The translations under genes and the position numbers were made by a program. 64,000 nt of DNA from an uncultured Opitutales bacterium. GTDB taxonomy: Bacteria; Verrucomicrobiota; Verrucomicrobiia; Opitutales; Intestinicryptomonadaceae. Where the stretch lies: assembly GCA_900548185.1 (NCBI GenBank), contig URJJ01000001.1, forward strand, positions 1-64,000. The letters run 5' to 3'. Shown here one piece after another: positions 9,301 through 17,150 of the stretch. The first letter of the stretch is position 1. Each line of letters starts with the position of its first letter. The notes below the pieces were generated by a model. The model did not search any database. It saw only the letters and a list, made by a program, of their open reading frames with translations, and had not been told where the DNA came from.

Positions 9301-9841
9301 CGGCCGGGACGGCGCAAAGATAAGCGTCGGCGACATAGCCCCGACCAGGGGCGAAGAGTGGCTTTCTCTGGAAAGGAAAAATTCCGGGCTTGCCGTGCGC
9401 GCCTTCAGCCTGCTCGACTATCCGGTTGAAAACCGACGCGCAAAGAGGCTTTTTAACGACGCCTACTACAACCTCCTCCAGCCGTCCCTAAACGGCGACA
9501 CCGTCTGCTACGCCGATTTCACAAACCCCCTTATAAACTGGCCGGGCATGCAGTCTGTTCCGACCCTTTTGCCGCCGTACTACCGCGGCGCTGCAAAGAG
9601 CGAGATAATGGGCATGCTGAAGTCCGGCCACGGCGGCCAGAAGCTCACCCGCGAGGAACTGGACAAGATTGCCGCATGGATAGACCTCTATGTGCCCTTC
9701 TGCGGCGATTACCGCGAGGCGAACCTATGGAGCGAGGGGGACAGGGCATTCTACGACTACTTCGACTCAAAGGGCAGGGATTTCGAGGCGCGCGAGGCGG
9801 AGGCCGTCGCGGAGTTTCTGGAGGGCGCGGGGCGCAGGTAG
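6395..9841 (+). CDS. large secreted beta-propeller protein with two CxxCH haem motifs (HzsA-like)
   Basis: 1148 residues. A signal peptide (1-20) is followed by a discoidin-like region (about 160-310, with FKARNAVDGFSENGGHSAW). A helical stretch comes next, then a TolB/PD40-type propeller (about 430-760) with repeats such as DPDVSYDGKRALFSW and DIDPRYLPTGEIVFNST. The C-terminal part has CLGCH at 906-910 and CVSCH at 956-960, each a c-type haem attachment motif. The overall layout resembles the hydrazine synthase alpha-subunit middle-domain family, widespread in Planctomycetes/Verrucomicrobiota outside anammox. A redox or sugar-binding role at the cell surface is inferred. Start ATG 6395 follows GGGGATTTGAG. 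It converges on the GH92 gene. Confidence 0.75.
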   Translation: MGRISIFLALAACAALPLSGYERKGGVTFGSRFMNMELHRFDGSAGARDEYSEPVAAGTWNFRLHKDRDMFIKILGRNGSQPYLKLKLAGGLGEALVYSPDGRFEFFLPAPGRISGDERGEFPEGHNSFTLFPPSYDEISAYRNLALNPYDFQGEKGLGVTFYPHASASSECRGEMQFKARNAVDGFSENGGHSAWRQRSWGPEREGAQEFFTDFGREVEIDRVSILLRADFPHDSVWPGGVLEFSDGSKVPVKFKKTAERQDFKFPARRTTFVRLSGLEPPRGGEGWRALTEFEAWGRDVMPFEARGKNGEVRPFADILAEIDIGDGNPTRNLWLWRMLGEFWPAEADWLKRDLGEKLSEIPSGEPEREELFRRLARKAAEGISDAAESEKMRRAADSARGVRGAAKAYVSACSARRREFLARLEGLPRRFLYVERYPIAPSFYGYTEAVSDARGEMKFAPDSALCMLEVRGDGSVSREALLEDKTGTIRDPDVSYDGKRALFSWKKSVHGDDFHIYEMDLATRKIRQITDGKCADIDPRYLPTGEIVFNSTRCEQTTDCWNTDVSNLYIMRPDGSFMRRVGFDQVCTTAPSVNEQGDVVYTRWDYNDRGQTFTQGLFSMKPDGSFQTELYGNKSWYPTAIGHARQIPGTGKYLATLHGHHTAQRGKLAEIDPSKGRQEDSGVELLAPRRREKPVRQDAYGQGGPQFQYPFPLSEDLFLVTFHPFNSDNRSYPLPYGLYLMDPDGRRELLAYHPYLDSKQAVAAAPRKLPKLAPSALDYRKKTGTLFIRNIYYGDGVKGVPKGAIKKVRVVKIEYRRAPVGALDGKNNEGGVGVANMVCTPVALGQGAWDTKEILGEVDVAPDGSVYFEIPARTPVYFQPIDADGNAVTTMRSWTAMQPGEFYSCLGCHGDRDTPHKQPLNIAPGRRPAKLRPFYDVRGGFSFRKHIQPILDRRCVSCHNDRSVPRITGRDGAKISVGDIAPTRGEEWLSLERKNSGLAVRAFSLLDYPVENRRAKRLFNDAYYNLLQPSLNGDTVCYADFTNPLINWPGMQSVPTLLPPYYRGAAKSEIMGMLKSGHGGQKLTREELDKIAAWIDLYVPFCGDYREANLWSEGDRAFYDYFDSKGRDFEAREAEAVAEFLEGAGRR

Positions 9842-9896
9842 GCCGGGTTTCCGGCGCCGCCGATGGCGGACGCATTCCGAATCTATTGCAAAAAAA

Positions 9897-9924
9897 AATC
9901 CGGAAGGGGCTTCCCTCCCGGATT
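9897..9924. terminator. bidirectional intrinsic terminator between convergent genes
   Basis: AATCCGG and CCGGATT form a 7-bp outer stem with an inner GGG/CCC. An A8 run (9891-9898) gives a T-tract on the minus strand and TTCTTTT follows on the plus strand. It sits between the haem-motif protein gene and the GH92 gene. Confidence 0.75.
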
Positions 9925-9949
9925 CTTTTGCTGAGCCCTGCGCTTTGCG

Positions 9950-12331
9950 CTATTTGCCAAGCCCCAGCTTTTCGTTCGGCCTTGGCCCCATCTGAAGCTC
10001 CAGGCGCCCGCCCGCCGATATTTCGGAGTGGTCTATCCAGAGCCTGCCGATGTCTTTGCCGTTGAGGCGGACGGACTGGATGTATATGTTTTCCGGGGAG
10101 TTGTTGCGAGCCACGATTTCAAACCTGGAGCCCTTGTGGTATTTTTTGTCCAGGCGTATTTCGACGCGGTCGAACACGGGGCTTGTGATTTCGTACCGGG
10201 TGTCGCCGGGGCATATGGGATGGAGACCGGAGGCTGCGAGGACGTACCAGGCGGACATTTGGCCGACATCGTCGTTGCCCACGATTCCTGCCACGTCGGT
10301 GCCGTAGGCCTTGTCGCAGATTGCGCGGGTCCACTTCTGCGTAAGCCATGGCTTTCCGGTGCGGTTAAACATGAAAGGAACCTGGTGGTTTGGCTCGTTG
10401 GGATGGTTGTAGTAGTCGTTCCAGAGGAAGTCTTCAGGGGTGTTTTCAAAGAACGATTCAAGCTCGCTTTCAAAGAAGTCCTCGCCGGCAAGCTTCTTGA
10501 AGCCCTCAATGTCGTGCGGAACGAACCAGCCCTGCTGGAAGTTGTTGCTTTCCACGCACCCCTGCCCGTGGACAGTCTTGCCCTTGAAGGGGAGCCACTT
10601 GCCGTCGGCGCCCTTTGCCGTGAACCATCGCTCGCCTTCGTTCCAGATATTTTTGTAGTTTTTGGAGCCTTCCAGATATTTTTTTGCATCCGCTTCCCTG
10701 CCCGTCATTTCGGCCAGGCGGAACATGCACCAGTCGGAATAGGCGAGCTCCAGCGTGTGGGAGACCTTGCCGGGAACGTAGCCGTGCTTTTTGTAGGCGC
10801 GGTTGTCGCCGTCGCGCTCGGCGTTTGTTTTTGCCGCGTATTTGTAGGCTTTGTCGGCGTCGTAGCCCCTTATGCCCTTCGCGTAGGCGTCGGCCAGCAC
10901 GGAGACTGCGGGGTCGCCCAGCATGCATCCGGAGTAGGCGTTCATGAATTCCCACCTCGGAAAGTCGCCGCGCCCGCTTAGCTCGGCCATCTGGATGAGG
11001 GAGTTTATCTCGTCGTTTACTATGTCCGGGCGGATTATCGTAAGGAGGGGAAACTGGCTGCGGAACACGTCCCAGCCGCTGAAGATTGTGCGGTAAGTGA
11101 AGCCCTCCGCGCGGTGGACGCCCCTGTCGGCGCCGACGTATTCGCCGTTTTTGTCGGAGGCGGAGCGCGGGTCTATCATGGCGTGGTAGAGGGCCGTGTA
11201 GAATATTGTCTTTTCGCGGTCCGAGGCTCCCTCCACTTTCATGCATGAAAGCGCTTCGTTCCAGAGTTTGCGTGCGTCTGCGGCGGTCTTTTCAAAATCC
11301 CAGCCGGGGATGTCGGAGAGGAGGTTTTCCCTGGCGTTTTCCATGCCCACAAAAGATATGCCGCTTTTAAGCAGCACTTTCTCGCCTTTTTTTGTGGGGA
11401 ATTCCGTGTAAAAGCCCAGGTGCTTCCCCCTGGCAGAACGCTCCATGGGCCGCACTTCCGCTTCGGCCAGGATTTTCTGATAGGCCGCGCTTCCGTTTGA
11501 CTCCATCTTGCGCGGGACGCCCTCGGGGATTTTCGCCTCCCACACCCCGAATTTCTTGAGGGGCTTTGAAAACTGGCAGTAAAAGTAAACGGTGTAGTCC
11601 GCCCTGCCTGCGCCGTTGCCCCAGCCCCCGTTTGAAGGCGGGCACTTCATCCACCCGCGTATTGTGCGGGAGTCGACCACTTCAACGAACTGCTCTGCGG
11701 AAGTCCCGCCGATTCTGCGCGCCAGGTCTATCTGGATGCGCGAATTTTCCGATTCCGGATACGTCATCCGCATGATGCCCGCCCTCGGGGCCGCCGCAAG
11801 CTCCACCCGTATGCCGTAGTCGTCGAGGGTCACGGCGTAGTATCCGGCCCGGGCGGTTTCTGTATCGTGGCTGAATTTTGAGCGGTAGCCCTCAATCGGC
11901 GCCGAATGCAGGTCGTTGCCGAATTCCATGTCCTCTTTCGGCGGGGTGCCCTTGGAGGTGCGCAGGGGGCCCGTCGTCGGGGTCACCAGGAAGTTGCCAA
12001 GGTCTCCGAACCAACCTATGCCGGACATGTGGGTGAAGCTGAAGCCCTCGATTGTGGACATGTGCCATGAGTACCCGGGGCCGTTGTCGCCGCCTGTCAT
12101 GGTGTCCGGGCTGAGCTGGACCAGGCCGAAGGGCGTAGCGGGGCCGGGGAAGGTCTTGCCGAGCCCGTGGCCTGCGCGCGCGGCCTTTTTCGAGGTTGAC
12201 GCCCCTATTATCGGGTTTACGTAGTCGGCGGGCTCCGCGCCGTGGGCGGCCCACGCCGTGGCGGCCGCATTGAGCGCCGCAGCGCACGCGGCAAAAACCG
12301 CCGTGGGGGATTTTAGAATGCTGGAAATCAT
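9950..12331 (-). CDS. GH92 alpha-mannosidase, secreted
   Basis: 793 residues, glycoside hydrolase family 92: calcium-dependent exo-alpha-mannosidases acting on N-glycans and mannans. An N-terminal signal-type segment (SPTAVFAACAAALNAAATAWA) precedes the start motif YVNPIIGAS; PGPATPFGLVQLSPDT and YSWHMSTIEGFSFTHMSG are family hallmarks. Near the C-terminus GNDDVGQMSAWY (685-696) carries the conserved acidic pair around the active site. The frame is open to 12403, but the ATG at 12331 places the signal peptide at the N-terminus. It is expected in the periplasm or on the surface. It is convergent with the haem-motif gene; the DUF1549-PPC operon lies 88 bases upstream on the same strand. Confidence 0.95.
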   Translation of the reverse strand: MISSILKSPTAVFAACAAALNAAATAWAAHGAEPADYVNPIIGASTSKKAARAGHGLGKTFPGPATPFGLVQLSPDTMTGGDNGPGYSWHMSTIEGFSFTHMSGIGWFGDLGNFLVTPTTGPLRTSKGTPPKEDMEFGNDLHSAPIEGYRSKFSHDTETARAGYYAVTLDDYGIRVELAAAPRAGIMRMTYPESENSRIQIDLARRIGGTSAEQFVEVVDSRTIRGWMKCPPSNGGWGNGAGRADYTVYFYCQFSKPLKKFGVWEAKIPEGVPRKMESNGSAAYQKILAEAEVRPMERSARGKHLGFYTEFPTKKGEKVLLKSGISFVGMENARENLLSDIPGWDFEKTAADARKLWNEALSCMKVEGASDREKTIFYTALYHAMIDPRSASDKNGEYVGADRGVHRAEGFTYRTIFSGWDVFRSQFPLLTIIRPDIVNDEINSLIQMAELSGRGDFPRWEFMNAYSGCMLGDPAVSVLADAYAKGIRGYDADKAYKYAAKTNAERDGDNRAYKKHGYVPGKVSHTLELAYSDWCMFRLAEMTGREADAKKYLEGSKNYKNIWNEGERWFTAKGADGKWLPFKGKTVHGQGCVESNNFQQGWFVPHDIEGFKKLAGEDFFESELESFFENTPEDFLWNDYYNHPNEPNHQVPFMFNRTGKPWLTQKWTRAICDKAYGTDVAGIVGNDDVGQMSAWYVLAASGLHPICPGDTRYEITSPVFDRVEIRLDKKYHKGSRFEIVARNNSPENIYIQSVRLNGKDIGRLWIDHSEISAGGRLELQMGPRPNEKLGLGK

Positions 12332-12418
12332 GGGTCGGATTAAACTGCGGCCGAATGGCGGGTCAATTTTATTCTGCGCTCCGGAATCGGGCTCAACGCG
12401 CAAATGCAGGCGGCGCAG

Positions 12419-14491
12419 TTATTTTGTGAGCTTCAGGTCGCTCTTGCCGAACACGCGGTAGGGGAGCGGCGGGGCCGTGTGCATGTAGGTCTTTCCTCCC
12501 TTTGAAAAGGATGCCGTGACGAACATCGTGTCGAGTATTACGCCGACTGCGTTCGGGTTCCCGCGCACTCTGACGGCGAACTCCTCCTCGCCGGCCTTCA
12601 CGGTCTGCGGGAGCACCTGGAGGCCCCTCAGGCCGCGGTAGGAGCCTATCCGGACCGGGCCGTTGAAACCCTTGTCGCGCACGAGCCTCATGTTGATTTC
12701 AAGGACGTTCCCGGCGTTTACGCTGGCCGGAAGCTCCGGCAGGTCGCTGCCCCATTCGAGCCTGAACGGGGCCTTTGGCAGGACGGCCGCACTTATGTTT
12801 TCAACGGGCAGAGTGTGGATTATGAAGAAGGCCTGGGTCAGCTCTTCCGAGGCTCTCACGGGAAGCTCCACATCCGCATCCCCGATTTTGGTCTTTGCCG
12901 AAAATGACGGGATGAAGCTTTTCACGTCGGAGGAGTCCGGAGATTTTATCATGAGAAACGACGAATCCTTTCCCGGCTCTATCGCGCATTTTTCTGCCGA
13001 GAACCCCTTTGGCAGGTCTTTTACACTGATTTCTATCTTCCCGTCCCATCCCCCGCGCTTTACCGCGCGCACCGTAAGCGGCGCGAAATTGCCTAGCGGA
13101 ATCTGCGGGTTTGCGGGGGTTACCGTCAGCTCCACGGACTTTTTCGGCGGGGCGATTTTGAGCCTGAATACGCGGTCGTCCCCGCCCTGGTTGCGGGAGT
13201 CGTCCAGCTTGAGCAGGTATTCGCCGTCCTCCCTGAAGCGGTAGATTATGCGGGGGTCGAACTGGGCGGTCACGAGGCCGAAGGACGGGTCGTCTACGTC
13301 GTCGTTTTCGGCTATTTTCGCGCCGGTTTTTGCATTGTAGAGGCGCAGGCGGGCGTCTGCCGGATAGCCGAGGCGCGCGCTGAAAACCTCGAAAACCAGC
13401 TCCTCGCCCTTCTTTGCGGCAAAGCGCACCCAGTGGGCGTCGTAGGGGTTGCGGATGACGCCGTTAAATATGCGGGGCACGGGGCTGGGATTTTCCGGGG
13501 GCTTTTCGGAGGGGGATATGTTTTCCTCCGGAAGGGAATCGAACATGAATTTCACCGGGTTTGAGATGAGGCGGCCGCTCTTTACCCTGATTTCGGCCAC
13601 CTCCCCGTCGCCCGGGGATTTTGAAACCTTCACCGTTTTTGACGGCAGGTTGGCTCCGATCAGGGAGACCTCGGTCTCGCCCTGCGCCCCGCCGCCGCAC
13701 GGAAAGGCGGCCTCTATGAAGGGGAGCTCGCCCGCTGAGAGGCGGTAGACGAAGTCGTCCCTGCCCCTGAAGAGGGCGTCCCGGATTTCCAGGATGTAGG
13801 CGCCGCTCTTTTTTGGCGTGAAAATTATCACCGGGTCCGGCGAGTTCTGCCAGTCGTCACAGTAGGCGGCCGTCTCCCCGGATGCGTCGGAAAGTCGCAT
13901 CACCGCCTGGAACCATCCGGGGACGGCGTCTGCGAGGTAGGGCCTTATGGCGCGGGCCGCGAGGTCGAACACGTAGGTTTTTCCGGCGGATAGTTCGAAC
14001 CTGTAAAAATCCCTCTCCCCCTCGTAAATCTGCCCGTTTATTACCGCCGGGAGCCTGCCTGTGTTTTGCGCGGCCCCGGGGGACTGGTGGTCTTTGGCCT
14101 CCCGGATTTCTGGAATGTTTCCGACCCTGAAAAAGTAACGGCTAGACGCGCCCTCCGGGCTTTCGAGCCTGAGGTCCCTGATTCCCGGCTCCGCGCCGGG
14201 GTCTATGGAAATTTCGGCCTCGATGAACTTCATCCCCTTCGCCTCGTCCCGCCTTGCGGCCGCCGCGGCGCGTTCCGGCGGGAGCGGGCCTATCTTCAGT
14301 ATCTTGCCCGACACCCCGGCGCCGCTTATTGAAATGCCGGTGGCGGAATCCGCGTCCAGCGCGCCTATCACCGCCTTGAATGAAGTCCCCGCGCATCCCC
14401 CTGCCGGATAGACGAGCATGACGGAAGGCGGCTTTGCAAGGCACGCCGCGCACGCGAGCGCCGAGGCAATAAGCGAAAATGCCGCCTTCAT
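12419..14491 (-). CDS. secreted protein with pre-peptidase C-terminal (PPC-like) domains
   Basis: 690 residues with signal peptide MKAAFSLIASALACAACLA. Two beta-sandwich regions resemble bacterial pre-peptidase C-terminal domains: one contains INGQIYEGERDFYRFELSAGKTYVFDL (about 155-265), the other FNGVIRNPYDAHWVRFAAKKGEELVFEV (about 365-455). Ig-like segments follow. No catalytic motif is seen. Such proteins accompany DUF1549/DUF1501 genes in planctomycetes and verrucomicrobia and probably act outside the cytoplasm. The frame extends upstream, but ATG 14491 overlaps the WD40 gene's stop by ATGA and opens the signal peptide. Last gene of the operon. Confidence 0.75.
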   Translation of the reverse strand: MKAAFSLIASALACAACLAKPPSVMLVYPAGGCAGTSFKAVIGALDADSATGISISGAGVSGKILKIGPLPPERAAAAARRDEAKGMKFIEAEISIDPGAEPGIRDLRLESPEGASSRYFFRVGNIPEIREAKDHQSPGAAQNTGRLPAVINGQIYEGERDFYRFELSAGKTYVFDLAARAIRPYLADAVPGWFQAVMRLSDASGETAAYCDDWQNSPDPVIIFTPKKSGAYILEIRDALFRGRDDFVYRLSAGELPFIEAAFPCGGGAQGETEVSLIGANLPSKTVKVSKSPGDGEVAEIRVKSGRLISNPVKFMFDSLPEENISPSEKPPENPSPVPRIFNGVIRNPYDAHWVRFAAKKGEELVFEVFSARLGYPADARLRLYNAKTGAKIAENDDVDDPSFGLVTAQFDPRIIYRFREDGEYLLKLDDSRNQGGDDRVFRLKIAPPKKSVELTVTPANPQIPLGNFAPLTVRAVKRGGWDGKIEISVKDLPKGFSAEKCAIEPGKDSSFLMIKSPDSSDVKSFIPSFSAKTKIGDADVELPVRASEELTQAFFIIHTLPVENISAAVLPKAPFRLEWGSDLPELPASVNAGNVLEINMRLVRDKGFNGPVRIGSYRGLRGLQVLPQTVKAGEEEFAVRVRGNPNAVGVILDTMFVTASFSKGGKTYMHTAPPLPYRVFGKSDLKLTK

Positions 14492-15780
14492 TCCGCGCCC
14501 CTCCCGCCTTTGCCCGCCTTTGCCCCGGCGGCTGCGGGAGCCGCGTTTGCCGCGCGCGCCCGGGGCTTTTCTTTGGGCGGGTTTTTCATGGATTTTGACA
14601 TAATTTCCCTCTCTGCCTTTTCCCTCCCAATGTAGGCCTTTCTGATCTTTTCCGGAACTTCGCTGCCGTCTGAAGACAGGAGTTTTATGGCTCCGGGGAG
14701 CGTCGAGAATGTGCGCCCCGAGCGCGTCCACAGGGCGTAGTGCTCGCCCTTCTCGCCCAGTATGGCTATTCCGCCGCAGAGCCTGCCCATGTGGTTTTGC
14801 CAGAAGAGGATCTGGGCGTCCGAAGTTGAGGCGTACACCCCCGCGAGGGGCGCGGTGTCCACCGCCTCAAGGCGCGATAGGGACGGCTCGAGGCGCGCCT
14901 CCATGGGGTCCGACGCGTTCGGCCTCATGCCCCTCAGCGCCCCGTTTTTCCCGCATGCCAGAATCGTGTGCCCGGCCGGGCGCGTCGTCATCCACGACGG
15001 GTCGAGGCCCTTTAGGCGGATTTCCCTGAGGCTTCTTTCGGAGAAGTTGCCGGAGAAGAATATTTTCGCGGAGTGCCCGAATCCGGCGGCGGCGGCGATT
15101 CCCGTTTTTGAGCCGGGCAGAAACGATATGGCAACCGGAACGGCCGGGAGGATTATTTCGCCGTCCTCGGCGGAAAAGCCGGACTCCCTGCCGAACCTTT
15201 TGACGGCGCCTCCGGAGAGCGCGGCCGCGAGCGTGTCCGACTGGTAGTTGAATGCAACCGCGCAGACCTTCAGCCCGTCGAACTTCCGGCGCGAGACCTC
15301 CCTGCCTGTATCCGCGTCGAAAACGGCGAGCGTGCCGTCGGCCGAGCCGAAGGCCGCAAACTTGGAATCCCTTGAGACGGCCGCGCACAGAAATTCGTCC
15401 TTCGCCTCCGCAAGCACTTTGAATTCCCCCGTCTCAAGGTTTATCCTAAGCGCCCTTCCGCTTTCGCCGCTCTTTCCGGAGGCGGCGTACAGGAATTTGA
15501 AGTCTGCGTCGGCGTCGGCCGCCGGCATGCGCCCGAATTCCGGGTTGTAAAACCGGGCGAGGCGCGAAAGGTTGTGGGCGTTCCATACGCAGACGAGGTT
15601 TTCCGAAACCGTGGCAAGCCTCATCTTTTTTGGAGAGAACCTTATGGAAAGCACGGGGCGCGCGCCCGAGGGGGATATAGCAACGCGCGAAAAGTCCCGG
15701 GACTGCACGACGTGCGAAATGTCGGCGCAGAACGCCGCGCACGCCTGAATGGCTATCGCCAGTGCCGCCGCCAGCTTCAT
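14488..15780 (-). CDS. secreted WD40-type beta-propeller protein
   Basis: 430 residues; signal peptide MKLAAALAIAIQACAAFCA, then WD40-like blades (VLSIRFSPKKMRLATVSENLVCVWNAH; LCAAVSRDSKFAAFGSADGTLAVFDADTG; VCAVAFNYQSDTLAAALSGGAVKRF). The C-terminus is basic and Ala/Lys/Pro-rich. No enzyme motif is seen; it is probably a periplasmic scaffold or sensor for the neighbouring DUF1501 and DUF1549 proteins. Start ATG 15780 overlaps the DUF1501 stop by ATGA. The upstream-open frame is ignored because it would bury the signal peptide. Confidence 0.75.
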   Translation of the reverse strand: MKLAAALAIAIQACAAFCADISHVVQSRDFSRVAISPSGARPVLSIRFSPKKMRLATVSENLVCVWNAHNLSRLARFYNPEFGRMPAADADADFKFLYAASGKSGESGRALRINLETGEFKVLAEAKDEFLCAAVSRDSKFAAFGSADGTLAVFDADTGREVSRRKFDGLKVCAVAFNYQSDTLAAALSGGAVKRFGRESGFSAEDGEIILPAVPVAISFLPGSKTGIAAAAGFGHSAKIFFSGNFSERSLREIRLKGLDPSWMTTRPAGHTILACGKNGALRGMRPNASDPMEARLEPSLSRLEAVDTAPLAGVYASTSDAQILFWQNHMGRLCGGIAILGEKGEHYALWTRSGRTFSTLPGAIKLLSSDGSEVPEKIRKAYIGREKAEREIMSKSMKNPPKEKPRARAANAAPAAAGAKAGKGGRGAE

Positions 15781-17138
15781 GATTTCATTATCTCCCTCAA
15801 AATTCCGCCGGAATTTCTCCTGCGCACCTCCGGGGGCACCGCGTAGGCCACGCAGCCCGTCGGGTGCGGCAGGCGCGCGTCGGGGCTTACGCCCGCAAGC
15901 TCGTACACGCTCATGCTCAGGTCCCACGGGTACACCGGACGCTCGACGACCTTCTCCCCGGTTGCGTTCGTCTTGCCCACCACGCATCCGCCCCTGAAGC
16001 CTCCGCCTGCGACAAGCCAACTGAACGCCGCCCCGAAGTGGTTGCGCCCGCCCATCCAGGGGGCGTTGTACATTATGCGCGGGGTGCGGCCGAATTCGCC
16101 GCCGAGCGTTACTATCGTCGTGTCGAGGAGGCCCCGGGAGGCCAGGTCCTCCATGAGGGCGGCGTATCCCGCGTCGAGGGCGGGCATCAGCGTCTCCATG
16201 GCCTCGAAATGCTTCTTGTGCGTGTCCCAGCCGTTCAGCATTACGTTCACGTAGCTCGCGCCGGCCTCAACCAGCCTGCGGGCGAGGAGGAGCTGCTGGC
16301 CGAACTGCCTTATCGAGCCGTATTTTTCGCGCACGGAGTCGGGCTCGCGCGTGAGGTCGAACGCCTCGCGCCCGCGCCCGGCCAGCATGGAAAATGCGGT
16401 CTGGCGCATGGCGTCGGCGTCTGCCAGCTCCGCCGCGGCCTCTTCGCATATGTTGTCTATGGCCTTCAAAAGCCCCCGCCTGTCGGAGAATTCCCCTGCG
16501 GAATCTCCGGGGCGCCTCCTGGGCCGCTGGCTTTTTTTCGAGCCATAGGCGGCCTTTTTGAAGTCGAGCTCGCCTCGGGATATTATGCCCGACGCCGCAA
16601 ACGAGCGCCCGCTTTCGCCGATGAAGCCCGACTCGTCGAAGCGCGAGTAGGGGTCCATGACCGATATGAAGGCGGGAACGTCGCCCGGGGGGGCGGAACG
16701 CCTGCTGTATGCTATAACCGAACCCATCGACGGATACACCAGCTCGCCGCCCGGGGGGACGCCGGTCAGCATCATGTAGGTTGAAACTTCGTGGCTGTTG
16801 TCGCCGTGGGTCATGGAGCGTATGACGCTGTATTTGTCGGCGTGGGCGGCGGTGAGCGGCATCGTCTGCGAAAGCTCTATGCCGTCCACGTTGGTGGGGC
16901 AGACTTTTGTGTAGGGGCCTGTGAACTCACGCGGCGCGGCGGGTTTTGGGTCGAATGTGTCTATCTGACAGGGGCCTCCCGCAAGGAATATCTGTATGAC
17001 AGCCCTGGCCCTGGGCTGCGCTGCCGCCGCCGGGGCGGCCCCGGCCTGCGGGCCCGCCAGAAGCCTCGAAAGCGGCAGCGCAGCCGCGCACACGCCGCCC
17101 ATCTTTATGAAATCCCGCCTTGAAATGGATATTTTCAT
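15777..17138 (-). CDS. DUF1501 family protein (Tat-exported, sulfatase-like fold)
   Basis: 453 residues. The twin-arginine signal SRRDFIKMGG (Arg7-Arg8) predicts folded export. The body matches DUF1501, with IQIFLAGGPCQIDTFDPKP, SMTHGDNSHEVSTYMMLTG, VMLNGWDTHKKHFEAMETLMPALD and LGGEFGRTPRI. This family belongs to the alkaline-phosphatase/sulfatase-like group, and the conserved Asp/His residues are present. The substrate is unknown. Genomically DUF1501 is nearly always paired with DUF1549/DUF1553 genes, as here (12-base spacing). The product may need metal loading before Tat export. Confidence 0.92.
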   Translation of the reverse strand: MKISISRRDFIKMGGVCAAALPLSRLLAGPQAGAAPAAAAQPRARAVIQIFLAGGPCQIDTFDPKPAAPREFTGPYTKVCPTNVDGIELSQTMPLTAAHADKYSVIRSMTHGDNSHEVSTYMMLTGVPPGGELVYPSMGSVIAYSRRSAPPGDVPAFISVMDPYSRFDESGFIGESGRSFAASGIISRGELDFKKAAYGSKKSQRPRRRPGDSAGEFSDRRGLLKAIDNICEEAAAELADADAMRQTAFSMLAGRGREAFDLTREPDSVREKYGSIRQFGQQLLLARRLVEAGASYVNVMLNGWDTHKKHFEAMETLMPALDAGYAALMEDLASRGLLDTTIVTLGGEFGRTPRIMYNAPWMGGRNHFGAAFSWLVAGGGFRGGCVVGKTNATGEKVVERPVYPWDLSMSVYELAGVSPDARLPHPTGCVAYAVPPEVRRRNSGGILREIMKS

Positions 17139-17150
17139 TGCAAGCCCCCC

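Noticed and set aside
6395..9841. Hydrazine synthase subunit
   Set aside because: Only the propeller/haem-motif layout is shared; no other anammox genes and the organism type does not fit.
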